A DNA stretch of 64,000 nucleotides from Castor canadensis (Eukaryota > Chordata > Mammalia > Rodentia > Castoridae), in contig NC_133405.1 in NCBI RefSeq assembly GCF_047511655.1, positions 93,781,598 to 93,845,597 of the forward strand. Direction: 5' to 3'. How positions within the stretch are numbered: the first letter of the stretch is position 1; every line of letters begins with the position of its first letter. Both the position numbers and the translations under genes were made by a program. The notes under the pieces were generated by a model, which did not search any database, was not told the DNA's origin, and worked only from the letters and a program-made list of their open reading frames with translations. Below, piece after piece: positions 10,401 through 22,170 of this stretch.

Positions 10401-10556
10401 TTGACATTATCTCCCCAGCTCAATAAAACAATTTTGCAACAGAAACATTGTTCATAATCTACCCTGCTTGGGAATGGCAGGAGATTATTAATAGTTATTA
10501 TATTTACACAGGTTTAGTACATTTTTCTGACCCAAAATGATAGAAATACTTGAGTT

Positions 10557-10618
10557 AAATAAAAAGTGAGACTACATGTAGAGTATCAAATAAAAAGTGA
10601 GACTACATGTAGAGTATC
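10557..10618. repeat. Perfect 31-bp tandem duplication
   Basis: The unit containing 'gtgagactacatgtagagta' occurs twice head to tail with no mismatch and a 31-bp offset (first copy from about 10557, second from about 10588). Confidence 0.9.
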
Positions 10619-11319
10619 ACAATCTCCCAAGGAGTAAGCAAAAGGTCCCTATGCGGTGATACTTCCTGAAAAGTATTAGGTCCTTGGTAGAAGACAAGTG
10701 GTAGGAACCAGGGTAAGTGCTGAGACAAAACTGCTTTGTCCTATCTGCCCTGTCTCCTTATAAGCTGTAACATTAAATCGCCGTGGGTTTCCATCTTGAG
10801 TCTAACATTCTCTGGGTGTGTGGTGATGGGAAACACACCTAACATTCTTTGGTTCTATCTCTCCATTTTGAAAATAGAAATTTATGCTACACGTTTGTTA
10901 TGATGGATAAGAGAATGTTATGTTTTGGATGTGAAGTGTCCCCAAAAGGCCCATGTGTCCCTGCTATTGAAGGTGATTGAATACTGAGGGTGCCAGCTCA
11001 CCAATCTATGTCTTTTGATTGGGGAATTGAGACCATTAATATTGAAAGGTGTGTAGTAATTCCTGGCATTTTGTTGCTTTTTAAAGCTTTTTAAACTTTT
11101 TGTTTCTTTATGTTTGATTCTTTGCTCCTCTTCGTGTGCTTATCTACTTATCTGGTGAGATTTACTTATTCCCATACTGTCAAGGCTATATTTTATCTTC
11201 ATCTTCTGTGTTTAGGATTCCATTGAGTATCCTCGGGAGTGCTGATATAATGGTCATGAGTTGCTTTAGTTTCTGTTTATCAAGGAAGGAATTTTTTCTC
11301 CTTCAGTTATGAATGAAAG

Positions 11320-12300
11320 TTATGCTGGGTAGAGTAGACTAGGTTTGAAATCATTTTCTTCTAGTGCTTGAAGTACCTGCTGCCATGGCCTGCTTGCTTT
11401 TATGGCCTCTGTTGAGAGATCTGCTGTTATTCTGATGGGTTTGCCATTATAGGTGAGTTCACACTTCTCCCTTGCAGCTTTCAATATTCTTTCTTTGTTC
11501 TCTGTACTCAGTGTTTTAACTATAATATGCTGTGGAGAGGTTCTATTTTGGTTGGGTCTATTTGGAGTCCTAGAGGCCTCTGGTACCTGGATGGGCATCT
11601 CTTTCTCAATATTTGGAAAGTTTTCTGCTACTATTTTGTTGACTATGTTTCCTGTGCCTTTAGCTTGCAACTCTTCTCCTCCTTCAATGCCCATGATGTT
11701 ATGTTTGGTCTTTTAATGGAGACTCAGAGACCTTGCATATCCCATTCACAGTTCTTCATTCTTTTTTTTTGAACATCAGAAACATCTGATGTTTCTGTTC
11801 TGTCTACTTTGTCTTCAAGCCCTGAAATTCTGTCTTCCACTTGATTCGGTCTGCTGGAGAGGCTTTCGACTGAATATTTTTATTTGACTTTAAGGAGCTT
11901 TTCATTTCCAGACCTTCAATTTGGTTTTCTTTTATTCAGTCTTTCTATATCTTTCTTGAATTCCCTTTTTGTGTCCTCCATTGTCTTCCTTATTTCATTT
12001 AGCTGTTTATTTGTATCCTCCTTGAGTTCGTTCAGCTGTTGTTTGTATCCTCTTTGAGTTCATTTAGTTGTTTCTTTGCATCCTCGTTAAATTCATTTAG
12101 CTCTTTATTCATATTCCCTTTGATTTCATTGACTTGTTTTTGCATGTCTCTTTCATCTCATTGATCGTTCTAATCATCATTCTTTCGAGGTCAGAAATTG
12201 AGATTTCATCCCCTTCACTATCAACCAGATCCTTTGTCATGTGATTGCTTACCTTTGAGGAGTCATACTTCCCTGCCTTCTCATATCTCTTATGTCTCTG
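11320..12300 (-). pseudogene. L1 ORF1 remnant
   Basis: The 124-codon minus frame (11320-11694) covers the ORF1 RNA-binding region. MGIEGGEE, ENFPNIEKEM, EASRTPNRPNQNRT, then the C-terminal segment KCELTYNGKPIRITADLSTE with a FKPSLLYPA ending all align block by block with ORF1 of the full-length L1 at 57.8-59.0 kb. The coiled-coil part lies upstream (11.9-12.3 kb) in other frames, so the gene is frameshifted. In L1 biology ORF1 forms trimers that bind L1 RNA; this copy cannot. Confidence 0.85.
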
Positions 12301-13559
12301 TTTTGAGATTTACTCATTTGTAGTTCATTAGTTGGCTGAGAATTTTAGTCACCTGAAGTCTTTCCTTTGAATCATTTTCTATTTTATGGCAGGACTGGTC
12401 AGCGGCTAGGTTTTTGTGCCATTTCTCGCCACTGCCCTGGGGGTATAGCTTAGTAGTGACAAACTTACCAATTCAATGCCAAACCAGCTATACATCAAGT
12501 AGAATACCATTTGTGGTATTATCTGTGTAACCTATCACATAATATGTGAAGGGGAGTAGTGCATTTGTATGGTACACTGAGGGGGTGGGTTAGAAAAATA
12601 AAAGTGGCATAGGAGTTAAAACTCAAATTGTAAAAATAAGGAGGTGGGGGAGGAGATGAGGAAGAAGGAAGATAGGGAGAAGAGGACAGGGGAGTGAAGT
12701 GTGAGGGCTGCAGGTAAACAAAACCCTAGCGTATAGAGATACAGTCCAATTGTTGTGGACAAGGGTGCTATTGGCAGGGATTGCAAAAGGATAGATAGGT
12801 TGACAGTAGTTAAGAAGGAGGTAGAATCAACCACCAGTTGAATGGTTTCTGAGCAAGAGATAGTAACAGTGAAGAAAAAGAGGAGGAGAAAAAAATAAAA
12901 AGAAATGAAATGAAAAACTGAGAAAAATTGGCAATATAAGGGATCAGCAAATAAAACGATACATAAATTTTTAACAAGTCAGTATTTTGTCCATGTTGAG
13001 GAGAAGAGTGGCTGTCTTCAGTGCTCTATCAGTATACTGGACACATCCCTCTAATCTCTGGTCCTCAAATTTTGTCTACAGTTCTCTTGTTGTGTTTGCT
13101 CACGTGTCCCCTCAGGGCTCTGGGTTTCGCAGGTGTAACTTGGAGAGGGTGGTTTCAGTCAGAATTCGGGCAGTTTCAGGTGTGTGATGTAGCCATTGTG
13201 GGTCAGTTGTGGGTTCTCTGAACACATCTAGTGGGTTACAAAGCACTGTGCAGCTTTCATGGCCTTTTCCCTCTTCGGGGAGTTCAATGGCTGCCCTGGC
13301 TTGTCCATAAAGAGACTTTGTCCCCTGCCCTTTCTACCTACACTTCCACTTTAATGATTCTCTTGGGGAGTGAGGAGTCTATAGCTCCTGTCACTTGTAT
13401 ATATATGTACATTCCTGGGTTGGGTGGTAGGTTAAGGGCTCTAGCTAGCTGGCCAGCTCACCTCAGTGCCCTCCTTGTCTTGGGATAGAGACCTGAATGC
13501 TGCTGAGCTCTAGTCAGCTAGTCTGTTCACTCCCTGACCCTGCTTTGGATAGAGATACT

Positions 13560-13625
13560 CGACTTGCCTAGGGAGTGTGAGGCTCTGAGTTCAAATAGCA
13601 GTGGTGTCAAAAAAAAAAAAACCCA
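13560..13625 (+). mobile_element. Truncated ID SINE with target-site duplication
   Basis: The 3' half of an ID unit ('ggctctgagttcaaatagca') ends in a 13-A tail (13609-13621). It is bounded by perfect 9-bp repeats agagatact (13551-13559 and 13626-13634). The paralogous position in copy 1 (about 4998-5010) has a single uninterrupted 'agagatactgggctgag', i.e. an empty site. Confidence 0.9.
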
Positions 13626-14225
13626 AGAGATACTGGGCTGAGTATCCTCACCTCTCCCCTGCCTGGCTGATCTGGGAACCTTAAATCACTCCACTTAGCC
13701 GAAGGCTTTCTGGGGGAGGGGGGATCAGATTCAGTGTGCTTAGCCAAAAGATTTCTTGGGGGTCAGATGGATTTGCTCTCGTGTGTTTTGCTGGACTGTG
13801 TGGTAGCCCTCAGGACTGAAACCAGCTAGCTCATGATTGGTCTGCTGACTGGTCTGTCTGGTCTCAGTGGTAATGGGAATGCCATTTTCAGTGGTTGGCT
13901 TATTTGCCTGCAAGATGGCCCTTTTGAGTGGCTTTTATGGGATGCAGTACAGGTCCAGACAGAAAAAAAAAATAAAGCTCAGGTGTGGGCTTGTGTTGGA
14001 GCAGGTCTGGGTCAGCAACCACACGCCTGCAACGTAACTGAGTTTTTAGAGGCTTGGTTAGAAGTTGCTAATTCTAGCTATGGTCTGTCTTTACACGAGC
14101 TCCCTCTTTTTTAGCCTGCTAACTTGCCCACCCAACTTGCAGCCAGGGACCTGAAATGTTCTTTCAGATTCATGGAGACTCGGGAAAGTGGTGCTTGTCA
14201 GCAATCTGCCACGTTGGCCTCTTCT

Positions 14226-14891
14226 GAACCTATATCTTTTTGATATGAATGAGGCTCAAGGGCTGGTTCTTTTTTTTTTTAATTTTTATTTTTTTATTAT
14301 TGATATGTGAATACAATGCTTGGGTCATGGGCTGGTTCTTTAAGAAACCAGATTCCTACTTCCAGAATTTCCAGCCTCAGTTCCTGTCTCCTTCCCTGGA
14401 GCTATATTTTACAACACCGTATCATTTGGTAAAACCGCAATTTGTGTAATATACGTCGCTTCTCATTGTTTTTCTCTCATTTCTGTCTAGATTCAATAAG
14501 TTGAAGTAGTTCCAAGCAGACAATAGAGTGACAGGAAGCATAACTTGCAGTGGAGTTGTATTAGAGTTCTCCAGAGGAAAAAAAAAACCAATAAGGGCTG
14601 TAGCTATAGAAGGGGAGATTTATTATGAGAATGGGCTCATGTTAATTACAGACTCTGAGAAGACCCTTAATCTGATCTGTCTGGGGGCCAGATAGTCAGG
14701 AAATCCAGTAATGTAATTCATATTCAGCTTAGTGGCCTGAGAACTTCTGTTACTGATAGTGTAACTCCAAGTCTGAGACAGAAAGCTTGAGAAACCACGT
14801 GAGGCAGGGGCACTAGTCTTAGTTCAGGAGTAAGAAAAACCTGAGAATCAGAAGCTTTCACGTCTGAGGGTAGGAGAAAATGCATTCTGGG
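14226..14891. repeat. Upstream flank of L1, duplicated copy 2
   Basis: Counterpart of 5593-6183, interrupted by the micro-L1 insertion. Agreement is highest in the distal part (14545-14891). Unlike copy 1, the old repeat inside it continues across the end of homology, to about 15060. Confidence 0.75.
14272..14329 (-). mobile_element. Very short 5'-truncated L1 insertion
   Basis: About 58 bp: the complement of an L1 3' terminus (poly(T), then 'gtgaatacaatgcttgggtc'). It lies between perfect 12-bp repeats gggctggttctt (14260-14271 and 14330-14341). Copy 1 has only one, diverged, version of that site at about 5610-5625. Only the last about 30 bp of L1 plus the tail were inserted. Confidence 0.9.
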
Positions 14892-15060
14892 TTCGAAAAG
14901 AGAAAATGTGCCCCTCCTCTGTGCTATTTGGGCCCTCAAAGGATTTGATGATGAATCTTTAGTCAGTCTACTGATTCAAAAGCTAATCTCTCCTGGAACA
15001 GTGCCCACAAACATACTCAGAAATGTGTTTTACCAGTTGTTTGGACCAGGACAGTTCACA
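14560..15060. repeat. Old mammal-wide interspersed repeat, family not named
   Basis: Contains the ordered blocks 'gagttctccagagg', 'gagatttattatgagaatgg', 'ttgggccctcaaagga', 'gtctactgattcaaaagc' and 'actcagaaatgtgtttta', the arrangement of a common old mammalian repeat. I cannot assign the family without a library search. Confidence 0.45.
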
Positions 15061-15409
15061 CACAGCATTAATTAATTCTCAGAGGATTCATACAGGAAGA
15101 GAGATATCATGCAAGCAGGACCTAAATCTCAGTGGGGAAAAGTCCCCCAAACCCTGAAAAGGTCAGGACAGACAGCTGCTCTGGGCAGGGAATTGCCATG
15201 AGCAAGGGAAGCGCATTCCTCCATGTGGTGGTGTTGGCAGAATCTTCAGATGATGAGTGCAACCAGAGAAGGTTCCCTGGAGGAGAAATCAGAAGTATGT
15301 CTTGAACATGAAAAGTAGTTTGTCCATGGAAAAAGAGTATACAGCAGAGGAATCTCTCATGTGCAAGGGTAGGCTGCATGAAAGCAAATGCTGTGGAATA
15401 ATACTCTTC

Positions 15410-16745
15410 TTTCCAACTTTAGTGAGGTATAATTGAGAAAGAAAAATGGTATATATTCAGGATGTTCAGTGGGCTGATTGGATATACTTTGGTATATGTA
15501 GACATTGTTAAATGATTACCACACTCAAAGCAATTACCACATCCATCACCACACACACAGCCACACTTAGGATTACTCTTTTAGCAAACATCAGGCAAAC
15601 AATACAACATTATTAACCATGCTCACCATGCCCCACAGTATATCACCAGAATTTATTCTGGTGTTCATGTAATTGAACACTTGTCCCTCTAGATCAGCAT
15701 CTCTCCCCTTTCCCCCACACCCAGCCCCTGGAAACTACCTCATTGGAAATTTATAAAAACCGCTTTTGCTCATTTGTCTTTTAAATCATTTGGAAAAGAA
15801 AAAGAGGAGTTGCAAACCAAAACTAAAACTATGATACCTCTGTAGTTACTTTTTATCAGTGGTCTTTATTTCCTCATAGGGTTTCAAGTAGCTGCTTAGT
15901 GTCTTTTCATTTAAGCCCAAAGGACTTCCTCAGCATTTCTTGTAGAGAAGCTCTATGAGTGTTGAATTCCTTCAACTTTTGTGCATCTGGGAATGCCTTA
16001 CTTTCCACTTCATCATGTTTTTAAGGAGAATTTCGCCAGGTATAAAATTCCTCATCAACAGGTTTCTTTTTTTTCTTTTTTTCGTTCTATGCTGAAATCA
16101 TGTCTTCCCACTGCCTTGACCTCTGTGGTCTTTGATGAGAAACTGGCTCTTATTGTTATTGACGGGCATTTGTATACCAAATCACGGTGCTCTACGTTGT
16201 ATCACCAGAACTCATTGATCACGTAATTGGATGTTCGTCCTTTGTGACCAACATCTTCCCACTTCCCCCACACCCAGCCCTTGACAACTACAATTCGACT
16301 CTATTTTTGTGAGTTTGACTTTAGCTGCTGCAAGTGAGATCGTGCAGCATTTGTATTTGTGTGCCTGGCTTTTTTCACTTGGCATAATGTTCTCCAGTTC
16401 CATCTGTGTTTCCATAAATAAAGAAAATTCCTTCTTTTGTGGCTGAGTAATATTCCACTGCATATATGTCACAGTTTCTTTATCCATCCCAATGGTATGT
16501 AATACTTAAGTTGTTTCCATATCGCGGCTATTGTGTATAGTGCTGCAATAAACACAGGTGTGCAGATATCCCTTGTGCCTGCTGATGTCATTACCTTTGG
16601 GTATAAATTCAATAGTGGGATAGCTGGATCATGTCTTAGTTTTATTTATAATGTTCTGAGGAACCTTCATACTGTTTTCCCCAAGGGTGTACCAAATCAT
16701 GTTCCCACCAGGTGTACACAAGTGTTCTGTGGGAGAATCATCAGA
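15410..16745 (-). mobile_element. Old L1M-type fragments
   Basis: Minus-strand L1 pieces: 3' UTR-like sequence (15410-15770, with 'cccccacacccagccc'), a diverged L1 internal region (15830-16065), then another 3' UTR plus ORF2 C-terminal region (16200-16745). The last has the plus-strand complement phrases 'ataatgttctccagttcca', 'tgctgcaataaacacaggtg' and 'gtgggatagctggatcatg'. Two separate 3' UTR-like blocks (15640 and 16197) mean at least two insertions or a rearranged copy. Confidence 0.75.
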
Positions 16746-18934
16746 GTGACTGAGTATGAGGCCTCTGACAATATCAGAAAATGAAGGGAGAGCACTTTAG
16801 AGCCTAGGTGCCAAGGCGTGATACTCGATCTTCAACCTGGGGTCAGTCAAGGGCTGTAGGATAATGTCCTTGTACTGATAGCCAGGTACCATCCTCTCCT
16901 ACTCCCACAGGAGCCAGGAAAACAAGACGACTCTAAAATACAAGGTGCTCCTCAGTCTCCAGGTCCTTTCTTTTTCCCAGGCACATTCAGTGCTGCTCCT
17001 GACCCCTGGGCAATCCTGTTTGTTGTGCTGCTGGGAAGATGTGCCATGTGTTCCTTCGGGTCCTAAAATAAGAACTTCTCTTGGAATTCCAGTGTTAGGA
17101 GGAAGGCTCTGTCTTGACCTACCTAGGGAGGAGGAGAAAGCCCTCTGGAGGGCTCTGCAGGGGACTACATTATGAGAATACAGCTCTATTCCTAGGAGTG
17201 CATACCTTTACAGCATCCTGGACCAGGACTCAACTCCAGCCTGGACCAGTGATGACAATGACACGCTCTCCGTGTGCTCCAGGTCCGGACTTGGGGGCAG
17301 GAAGAGGAAGCTCATTTAACCTCCTCAGCAAATCTGTCTCTCCCCACCCCTCAGTCCAGCTGTTCCCTCTAAGGAACCTGCATCTTTTTCTCTTGAAAGG
17401 TTGAGGGGTGTCTGTGTGCACCCAGACACCAGCCCTCAGTCTCAACAGCTCTGCCACTGGCACGTGACTGCCTCTGGCACAGTCCCCCACTTCCATCCTC
17501 TCCAGATGCTTCAAGGGAGCATCTTGTGCCCACTTGTACCCCACCTAGTTAACTTCATGCATGGCATTAGTAGAAGTGACTGACTCCCAAAGAGCCTTCA
17601 GCATGAGCCACCTGTTCTCAACACTAGCCACCTTCCATCTCCTCAAGGTCTGAATGGCTTTGAGACCACTAGTTTCAGAGTCACCAGATGTGGATTCCAA
17701 TTCCAGTTCCCTGACTCACTGGCTGGGTGACTTCTTAGTGTTCCAGATTTATCATCTGCAAAATAGGAATGATAATACCCAGTATTGTATGATAGAAGTA
17801 CAGAGAGTCCCAAACACACTTGTCATTCCCATACACCCAAGGTTTTTTGGATGGTTGTATGGAAGGACTAAGAAGAGAAGACACAAGTGGAGTGGAGGTG
17901 GATACCACCGATCACTAGATCTGCAAATATCTTGGACCCAAGCTCCCCGTCTCTGTTTTGACCCCTTGAGCAGTCCTTTATTTCTCCTTAACAGCCTGCA
18001 TCCTGAGCCTCCCTTTATAGACAACAGTTTACTGTGGCAGAGCCTGTTAATGGCTCCCCAGTTTGGTGGGATTATGACTCCCTGGCTGAAATCTACATGA
18101 TGAGCTGCCCTTCTGCTAACATGGTCTTGTTAACAAGTTATAGCCAGTGTGATGTGTGCACAGACTTTGGCTTTGGGTCTCTTCTTCATCTTAGAATTCC
18201 TTTATAAACAAATTTACTGAACAAAAAAGGAAACATAAAATGTTGAGGATCAAAGTTCAGCTGTCAATCTAACAAGGTGATCTATTTTAACTACATATAT
18301 GTAAGTTTTTCCTTTAAGGATTGTACAAAGATAATAGCATTATGATAAATAACAGTTGAATAGTAGAAACATTATCATAAACAAATCAAATAAGGTATTT
18401 TCTGACCATTTCTAACTTTTTCCTACTTGGCATTATTTTGATTACATAACGGTACTTAAGTTGAAAGGCTGATGTTCCAAGGAAAACAATAATTTAAGGA
18501 TATAAAAAATTATGCAAGTGGACTTTCCTTAATAGCATGTACTGTAAGCCATAGATTTCAGAATATGTAACAGTAGTGTAATTTAAATTATTGCATAGTA
18601 AAGGTGATTCACAAAAATTTATTAATAATTTCTAACACTTACTCAGCATAGAATAATATCTAAAAGCTACATCCATAACCCAGCTCTGCCAGTGGTTATC
18701 TCTGTAAGCTGGGAATAGTAAGTAGACAACTCAGAGAAACCTTTTTCTCTGAAATAAGTCATATAGTTCTATAAGGTTACTTTAAAGTCTTTGCATTTTG
18801 TTACATACATCCTACTTGATTTCTTTGGATTTCTGCTGCCTAAATTAATCAGGAAATGTACACAGTAAATAAAAGTTCACTAGTCTCATGAGAAGCAGCA
18901 AAGGAACACACACATTTCAGGAACATACATTTAT
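16746..18934. other. No gene recognised; one MIR inside
   Basis: Frames of 91-148 codons occur but have no family features. The longest (plus, 17654-18100) overlaps a MIR. The 18.1-18.9 kb stretch is AT-rich and may contain diverged L1 3' UTR, but nothing can be supported. Confidence 0.4.
17655..17815 (+). mobile_element. MIR SINE
   Basis: Core-SINE wording is clear: 'ttccctgactcactggctggg', then 'catctgcaaaataggaatg' and 'ataatacc', matching the MIR 3' half ('...agctgtgtgac...', '...tctgtaaaatggg...'). Confidence 0.8.
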
Positions 18935-18937
18935 GTT

Positions 18938-19222
18938 TACTTTTTTATTATTGTTGTGCTGGGGGGTACACTGTGACATTTACAAAAGTTACTGCAATAT
19001 ATCAAATATATCAGACCTGAATTCACCCCCACCATCATTCTCCTTTACCTGGCCACCCCCATTCCTCGAATAGTTTCCACAAGTCTCATTTTCCCCCTTA
19101 CATACATGTGTATACAGTATTTGTACAATATTCACCCTCCTACATCCTTTCCCCAAATCTTCTCCACTCCCCACTCCCACTGGTACCAACTCTCCAGACT
19201 GTTCTGCCCTCCTGAGCAACAT
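18938..19222 (-). mobile_element. L1 3' UTR fragment
   Basis: The plus strand shows poly(T), then 'attgttgtgctggggggtac', 'tatcaaatatatcagacctg' and 'catgtgtatacagtatttg'. The same series lies at 28.96-29.13 kb, and in opposite orientation at 31.9-32.05 kb. 5'-truncated, older L1 subfamily. Confidence 0.8.
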
Positions 19223-19329
19223 GTATTTTTTTTAAACAGACTTGATAGTCCTTTTGTAAGTAAAAATCAAGGTATGGCTATAGGACAAGAGGAAATATCT
19301 GTTATAATTAATATACTTTGTTTACTTAA

Positions 19330-19415
19330 GACCTCATATTTGTATACACACATACACATATATAGAATAATGGATATACACTATATATATATGTATATAT
19401 ACATATACATATATG
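19330..19415. repeat. AT/AC-rich simple repeat
   Basis: Mixed (TA)n and (CA)n with 'tatatatatatgtatatata' cores. Confidence 0.8.
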
Positions 19416-19589
19416 CATAAAACACACCGTATCTGGCTCTTTAAAGTTGCACTTAATCAGCAGATTGATTCACATTCACTGGGTGGTATCATCTGTGGAT
19501 TTCTGGGTAATGTGTAGATTTCTGTGTAGATGTGAATTCAAGATTTCCTTGGGCCTCTCTCATGGTCTCTCATTTCTCTTCAGTAGTTT

Positions 19590-19672
19590 CTTTTTTTGAT
19601 GCTGAGGATAAAACCCAGCGGCTTCTCACATGCTAGGCAAAAGTTCTACCACTGAGAATATCCTCCAGCCTA
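19590..19672 (-). mobile_element. ID-type SINE
   Basis: Antisense ID unit: 'gatgctgaggataaaaccca', 'catgctaggcaaaagttcta', 'ccactgagaatatcctcc'. Confidence 0.75.
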
Positions 19673-19726
19673 TCAATTCCCTATATGTAAAAGAAAAAAT
19701 AGAGGCTGGAAATACTAAAGAGAGCC

Positions 19727-19826
19727 AGAGCTGGGGATGCAGCTAAGTGGTACTGCCTGCCTATTGTGTATAATTCCTTGCACACACACACAGACACACG
19801 TGTGTGTGTGCACAACACACAATGAA
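19727..19826 (+). mobile_element. ID-type SINE with CA-repeat tail
   Basis: 'gagctggggatgcagctaag' begins a sense ID unit whose 3' half degrades into (CA)n. The (CA)n/(TG)n pair at 19782-19826 forms a near-perfect inverted repeat around acacacgtgtgt. Confidence 0.7.
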
Positions 19827-20044
19827 TTGACATCCTGACATTTAGTACCCAAATTTTGAACTTCTTCATATCAATTTTGTCAAATACTATTGTCTATGAA
19901 CCATGACATGCACATCTTATAAGGGAAGTAGAAGCTGAAAGATGTAGTACACAATTCAACTCAATTTTTATTTTAAAAAGAGAAAACTGAGTTTTACAAT
20001 TCAGTTGCTAATTCAGAGGATTTAAAATATTATGAGGCATTGCT

Positions 20045-20373
20045 TTTTATTTCTTTTGGAGGGGGACAATACTAGGGTTTCAATTCAGGGTCTTGCGCTT
20101 GCTCGGCAAGTGCTCTACCACTTGAGCCATGCCTCCAGTGTTTTCTGTTTTACTTCTATTGCAGGTATGGTGGCATGCCTTCCTGCTCTGGGCTAGCCTT
20201 GGACTATGCTCCTCCTACTTTCGTCTCTCACATAGCTGGCACTGACTACAAGTGTGGTCATCACATGGAACATGTGCCTGGAGATGGGGACTTATAACTT
20301 TTGACCCAGGCCGTGCTTGACCTTGATGCCTCCCGAAGAGCTGGATTACACATGTGCCCCACCGTATCCAGCC
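20045..20373 (-). mobile_element. Trimeric SINE, B1-B1-ID
   Basis: The plus strand shows an antisense ID unit ('caattcagggtcttgcgctt', 20064-20140). Two B1-like antisense units follow, the second ending 'gctggattacacatgtgccc' and 'gtatccagcc'. Sense order is B1, B1, ID, as in the plus-strand copy at 34.0 kb. Confidence 0.7.
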
Positions 20374-20829
20374 ATCTATTTTAATCCTTTGCCTGAATTT
20401 TTCCCACTCAAGAAAGCAGACTTCCTTTCTAAACACTTCTCATGTCTTTCTTTGCAAGAAATCAATGAAAGTGTTCTCTCTGACAAAACTGCCCCAGGGG
20501 AACAAAGTAAAAACTTTCCTAATTTAGAGTGTAAACATCCTTAAATGCCAGGATGTGACAATTAGGATATACTAGCAACCTGCTAAATTTCATAAAAGCT
20601 GTCACCAAGATGGTCATTTTGGCCTTTTTTTGTGTTGGTCCATGTGAGGTAGTTATCAATGTTATTTTAGTCTTCATCAACTTCATCATCACCTTTTAAA
20701 ATAAATATTTGTGCATAGCATTATGTTCAGAGGTTGAAAGAAACATAGAGCGTTAACAAGGGTGATAATGAGACCACTTCATTTGAGAGGTTAACAAAAC
20801 CATGTATTTAACCTTTCTTTTCTGTCACT

Positions 20830-21490
20830 TTAGTTTTTTGGAGGTAAAATGCTTTTACCACAATATTCACTGTTTTTAAAGTGTATAGTTCAATGGTTTC
20901 CAGCATATTCACTAGCTTGTGCATACATCACCACTAATTCTGTAATACTTTCATCACCCCAAAAAGGAATTCCTGATCTGGGGATACAGCTGAGTGGTAG
21001 AGTGTTTGCCTAACATGCACAAGGCCTTGTATCACTCCCCCCTCACCAAAAAATCCCCTCCTTATCCAGAATCTGTCAGTCTCCATTCTCTTCAGTCCTT
21101 CTAAACACTAATCTATTTTCTATGTATTTGCCTATTCTGGAACTTTTATGTAAATGGAATCACAGAATTTTGTGGCCTTTGTGTCTTGCTTACCATTTTC
21201 AAGGTTCATTTCTATTATAGCACGTATTGTATGTCATTCCCTTTTATTCTTCAATAACATTCCATTCTATGGACATGCCACATTTTGCTTATACACTGAC
21301 CAGTTTCTGAACATTTGTGTTGTTTCCCATTTTCATGCTATTGTGAATAGTGCTACCATGAACACTCGTGTATAGGTTTTTGTATAAACATGTTTCCAGT
21401 TTTCTTCGGAGGACTAGCTGACAAACTGGTGGTTCATATTGTAACTTTACGTTAAGTTTTTGTGGAACTGCCAAAACACTGGAAATGGCG
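20830..21490 (-). mobile_element. Old L1M-type fragment
   Basis: Complement of an old L1 3' region: 'aatggaatcacagaattttg', 'ataacattccattctatgg', 'ccattttcatgctattgtga' and 'tttttgtggaactgcc' appear in the order expected for L1M elements. An ID SINE interrupts it at 20976-21052. Confidence 0.75.
20976..21052 (+). mobile_element. ID-type SINE nested in old L1
   Basis: 'ctggggatacagctgagtgg' through 'gccttgtatcactccccc', with a short A-rich tail 'ccaaaaaa'. It splits the L1M sequence. Confidence 0.85.
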
Positions 21491-21929
21491 AATTTTACAG
21501 TTAGCCAACAATGTACCATGTCTGCGATTTCTTTATACTCGTTATTGCTCTTTTGTGTTATAGGCAACATCCACGTTATCAAGGTGGGAATGAGATAGTT
21601 AATAAGGTGGAAGGTAAGCTCCTCTGCAGAACAGGAAGTACTAACTCCAGTGTCCTGTTCTTAGGTTTTTGTTTTGTTTTTAGTGCAGGGTAGAGTAAAA
21701 AATGCATTGACCTGTTTCTGTATTCAAGACGAAATTCAAAAAAGAAAACACTGTAGTCAAAAACCTTCTCCATTGTGCTTTCAAAAGTGCACCTACAAGA
21801 GTGTGACATGAGAAAGTACCGGGGATTCAACACTTGTTAAACTGAAGTTTGTCCCAATATTAGGAGCCTGTTCCTATCCTGTAATAAATTGGACTCTTTC
21901 AAATAAGTTTGTGATTTCATGCCTAGTGA

Positions 21930-22170
21930 AACTCCTTTTCCTTTTTCAACACATAGTTCAAAAGTCATGCCCTCTTGGAAGCTTTCCTGGGTTCTCTGGG
22001 CTTGTGATCATTACAAGGGGCCATGGAGTCACACTTTCTCATTCTTTAATATGAATGTCTGCTTGATTTATATCCTCGTGTTCCACATGAACAGGAACTG
22101 AGTCAAATTCACCTCATTCTTTCTCGAGAGGTCAGCCCAGTGCTTGGCACATTCAGCAAGGTTGTTGTGA
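21930..22170 (+). mobile_element. L2 fragment
   Basis: 'gaagctttcctgggttctc', 'ttccacatgaacaggaactg' and 'ccagtgcttggcacattcagc' follow the order of an L2 3' end. Confidence 0.6.

Larger units (their letters stand above)
10985..14225 (-). mobile_element. 5' part of an L1 (copy 2): 5' UTR, ORF1, intergenic region
   Basis: On the minus strand the element starts near 14225 with an L1-type first segment and has a 5' UTR down to about 12330. ORF1 follows to about 11320, then the ORF1-ORF2 spacer. It is lost near 10985, before the endonuclease domain, next to a short stretch resembling a MaLR LTR start (10925-10980). The 5' UTR and ORF1 N-terminus match copy 1 (3107-5592). An ID SINE at 13560-13625 is an insertion specific to this copy. 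Confidence 0.8.

Noticed and set aside
17654-18100. 148-codon ORF as an exon
   Set aside because: Its N-terminal third is a MIR SINE, and no splice sites, conservation or domain can be supported.
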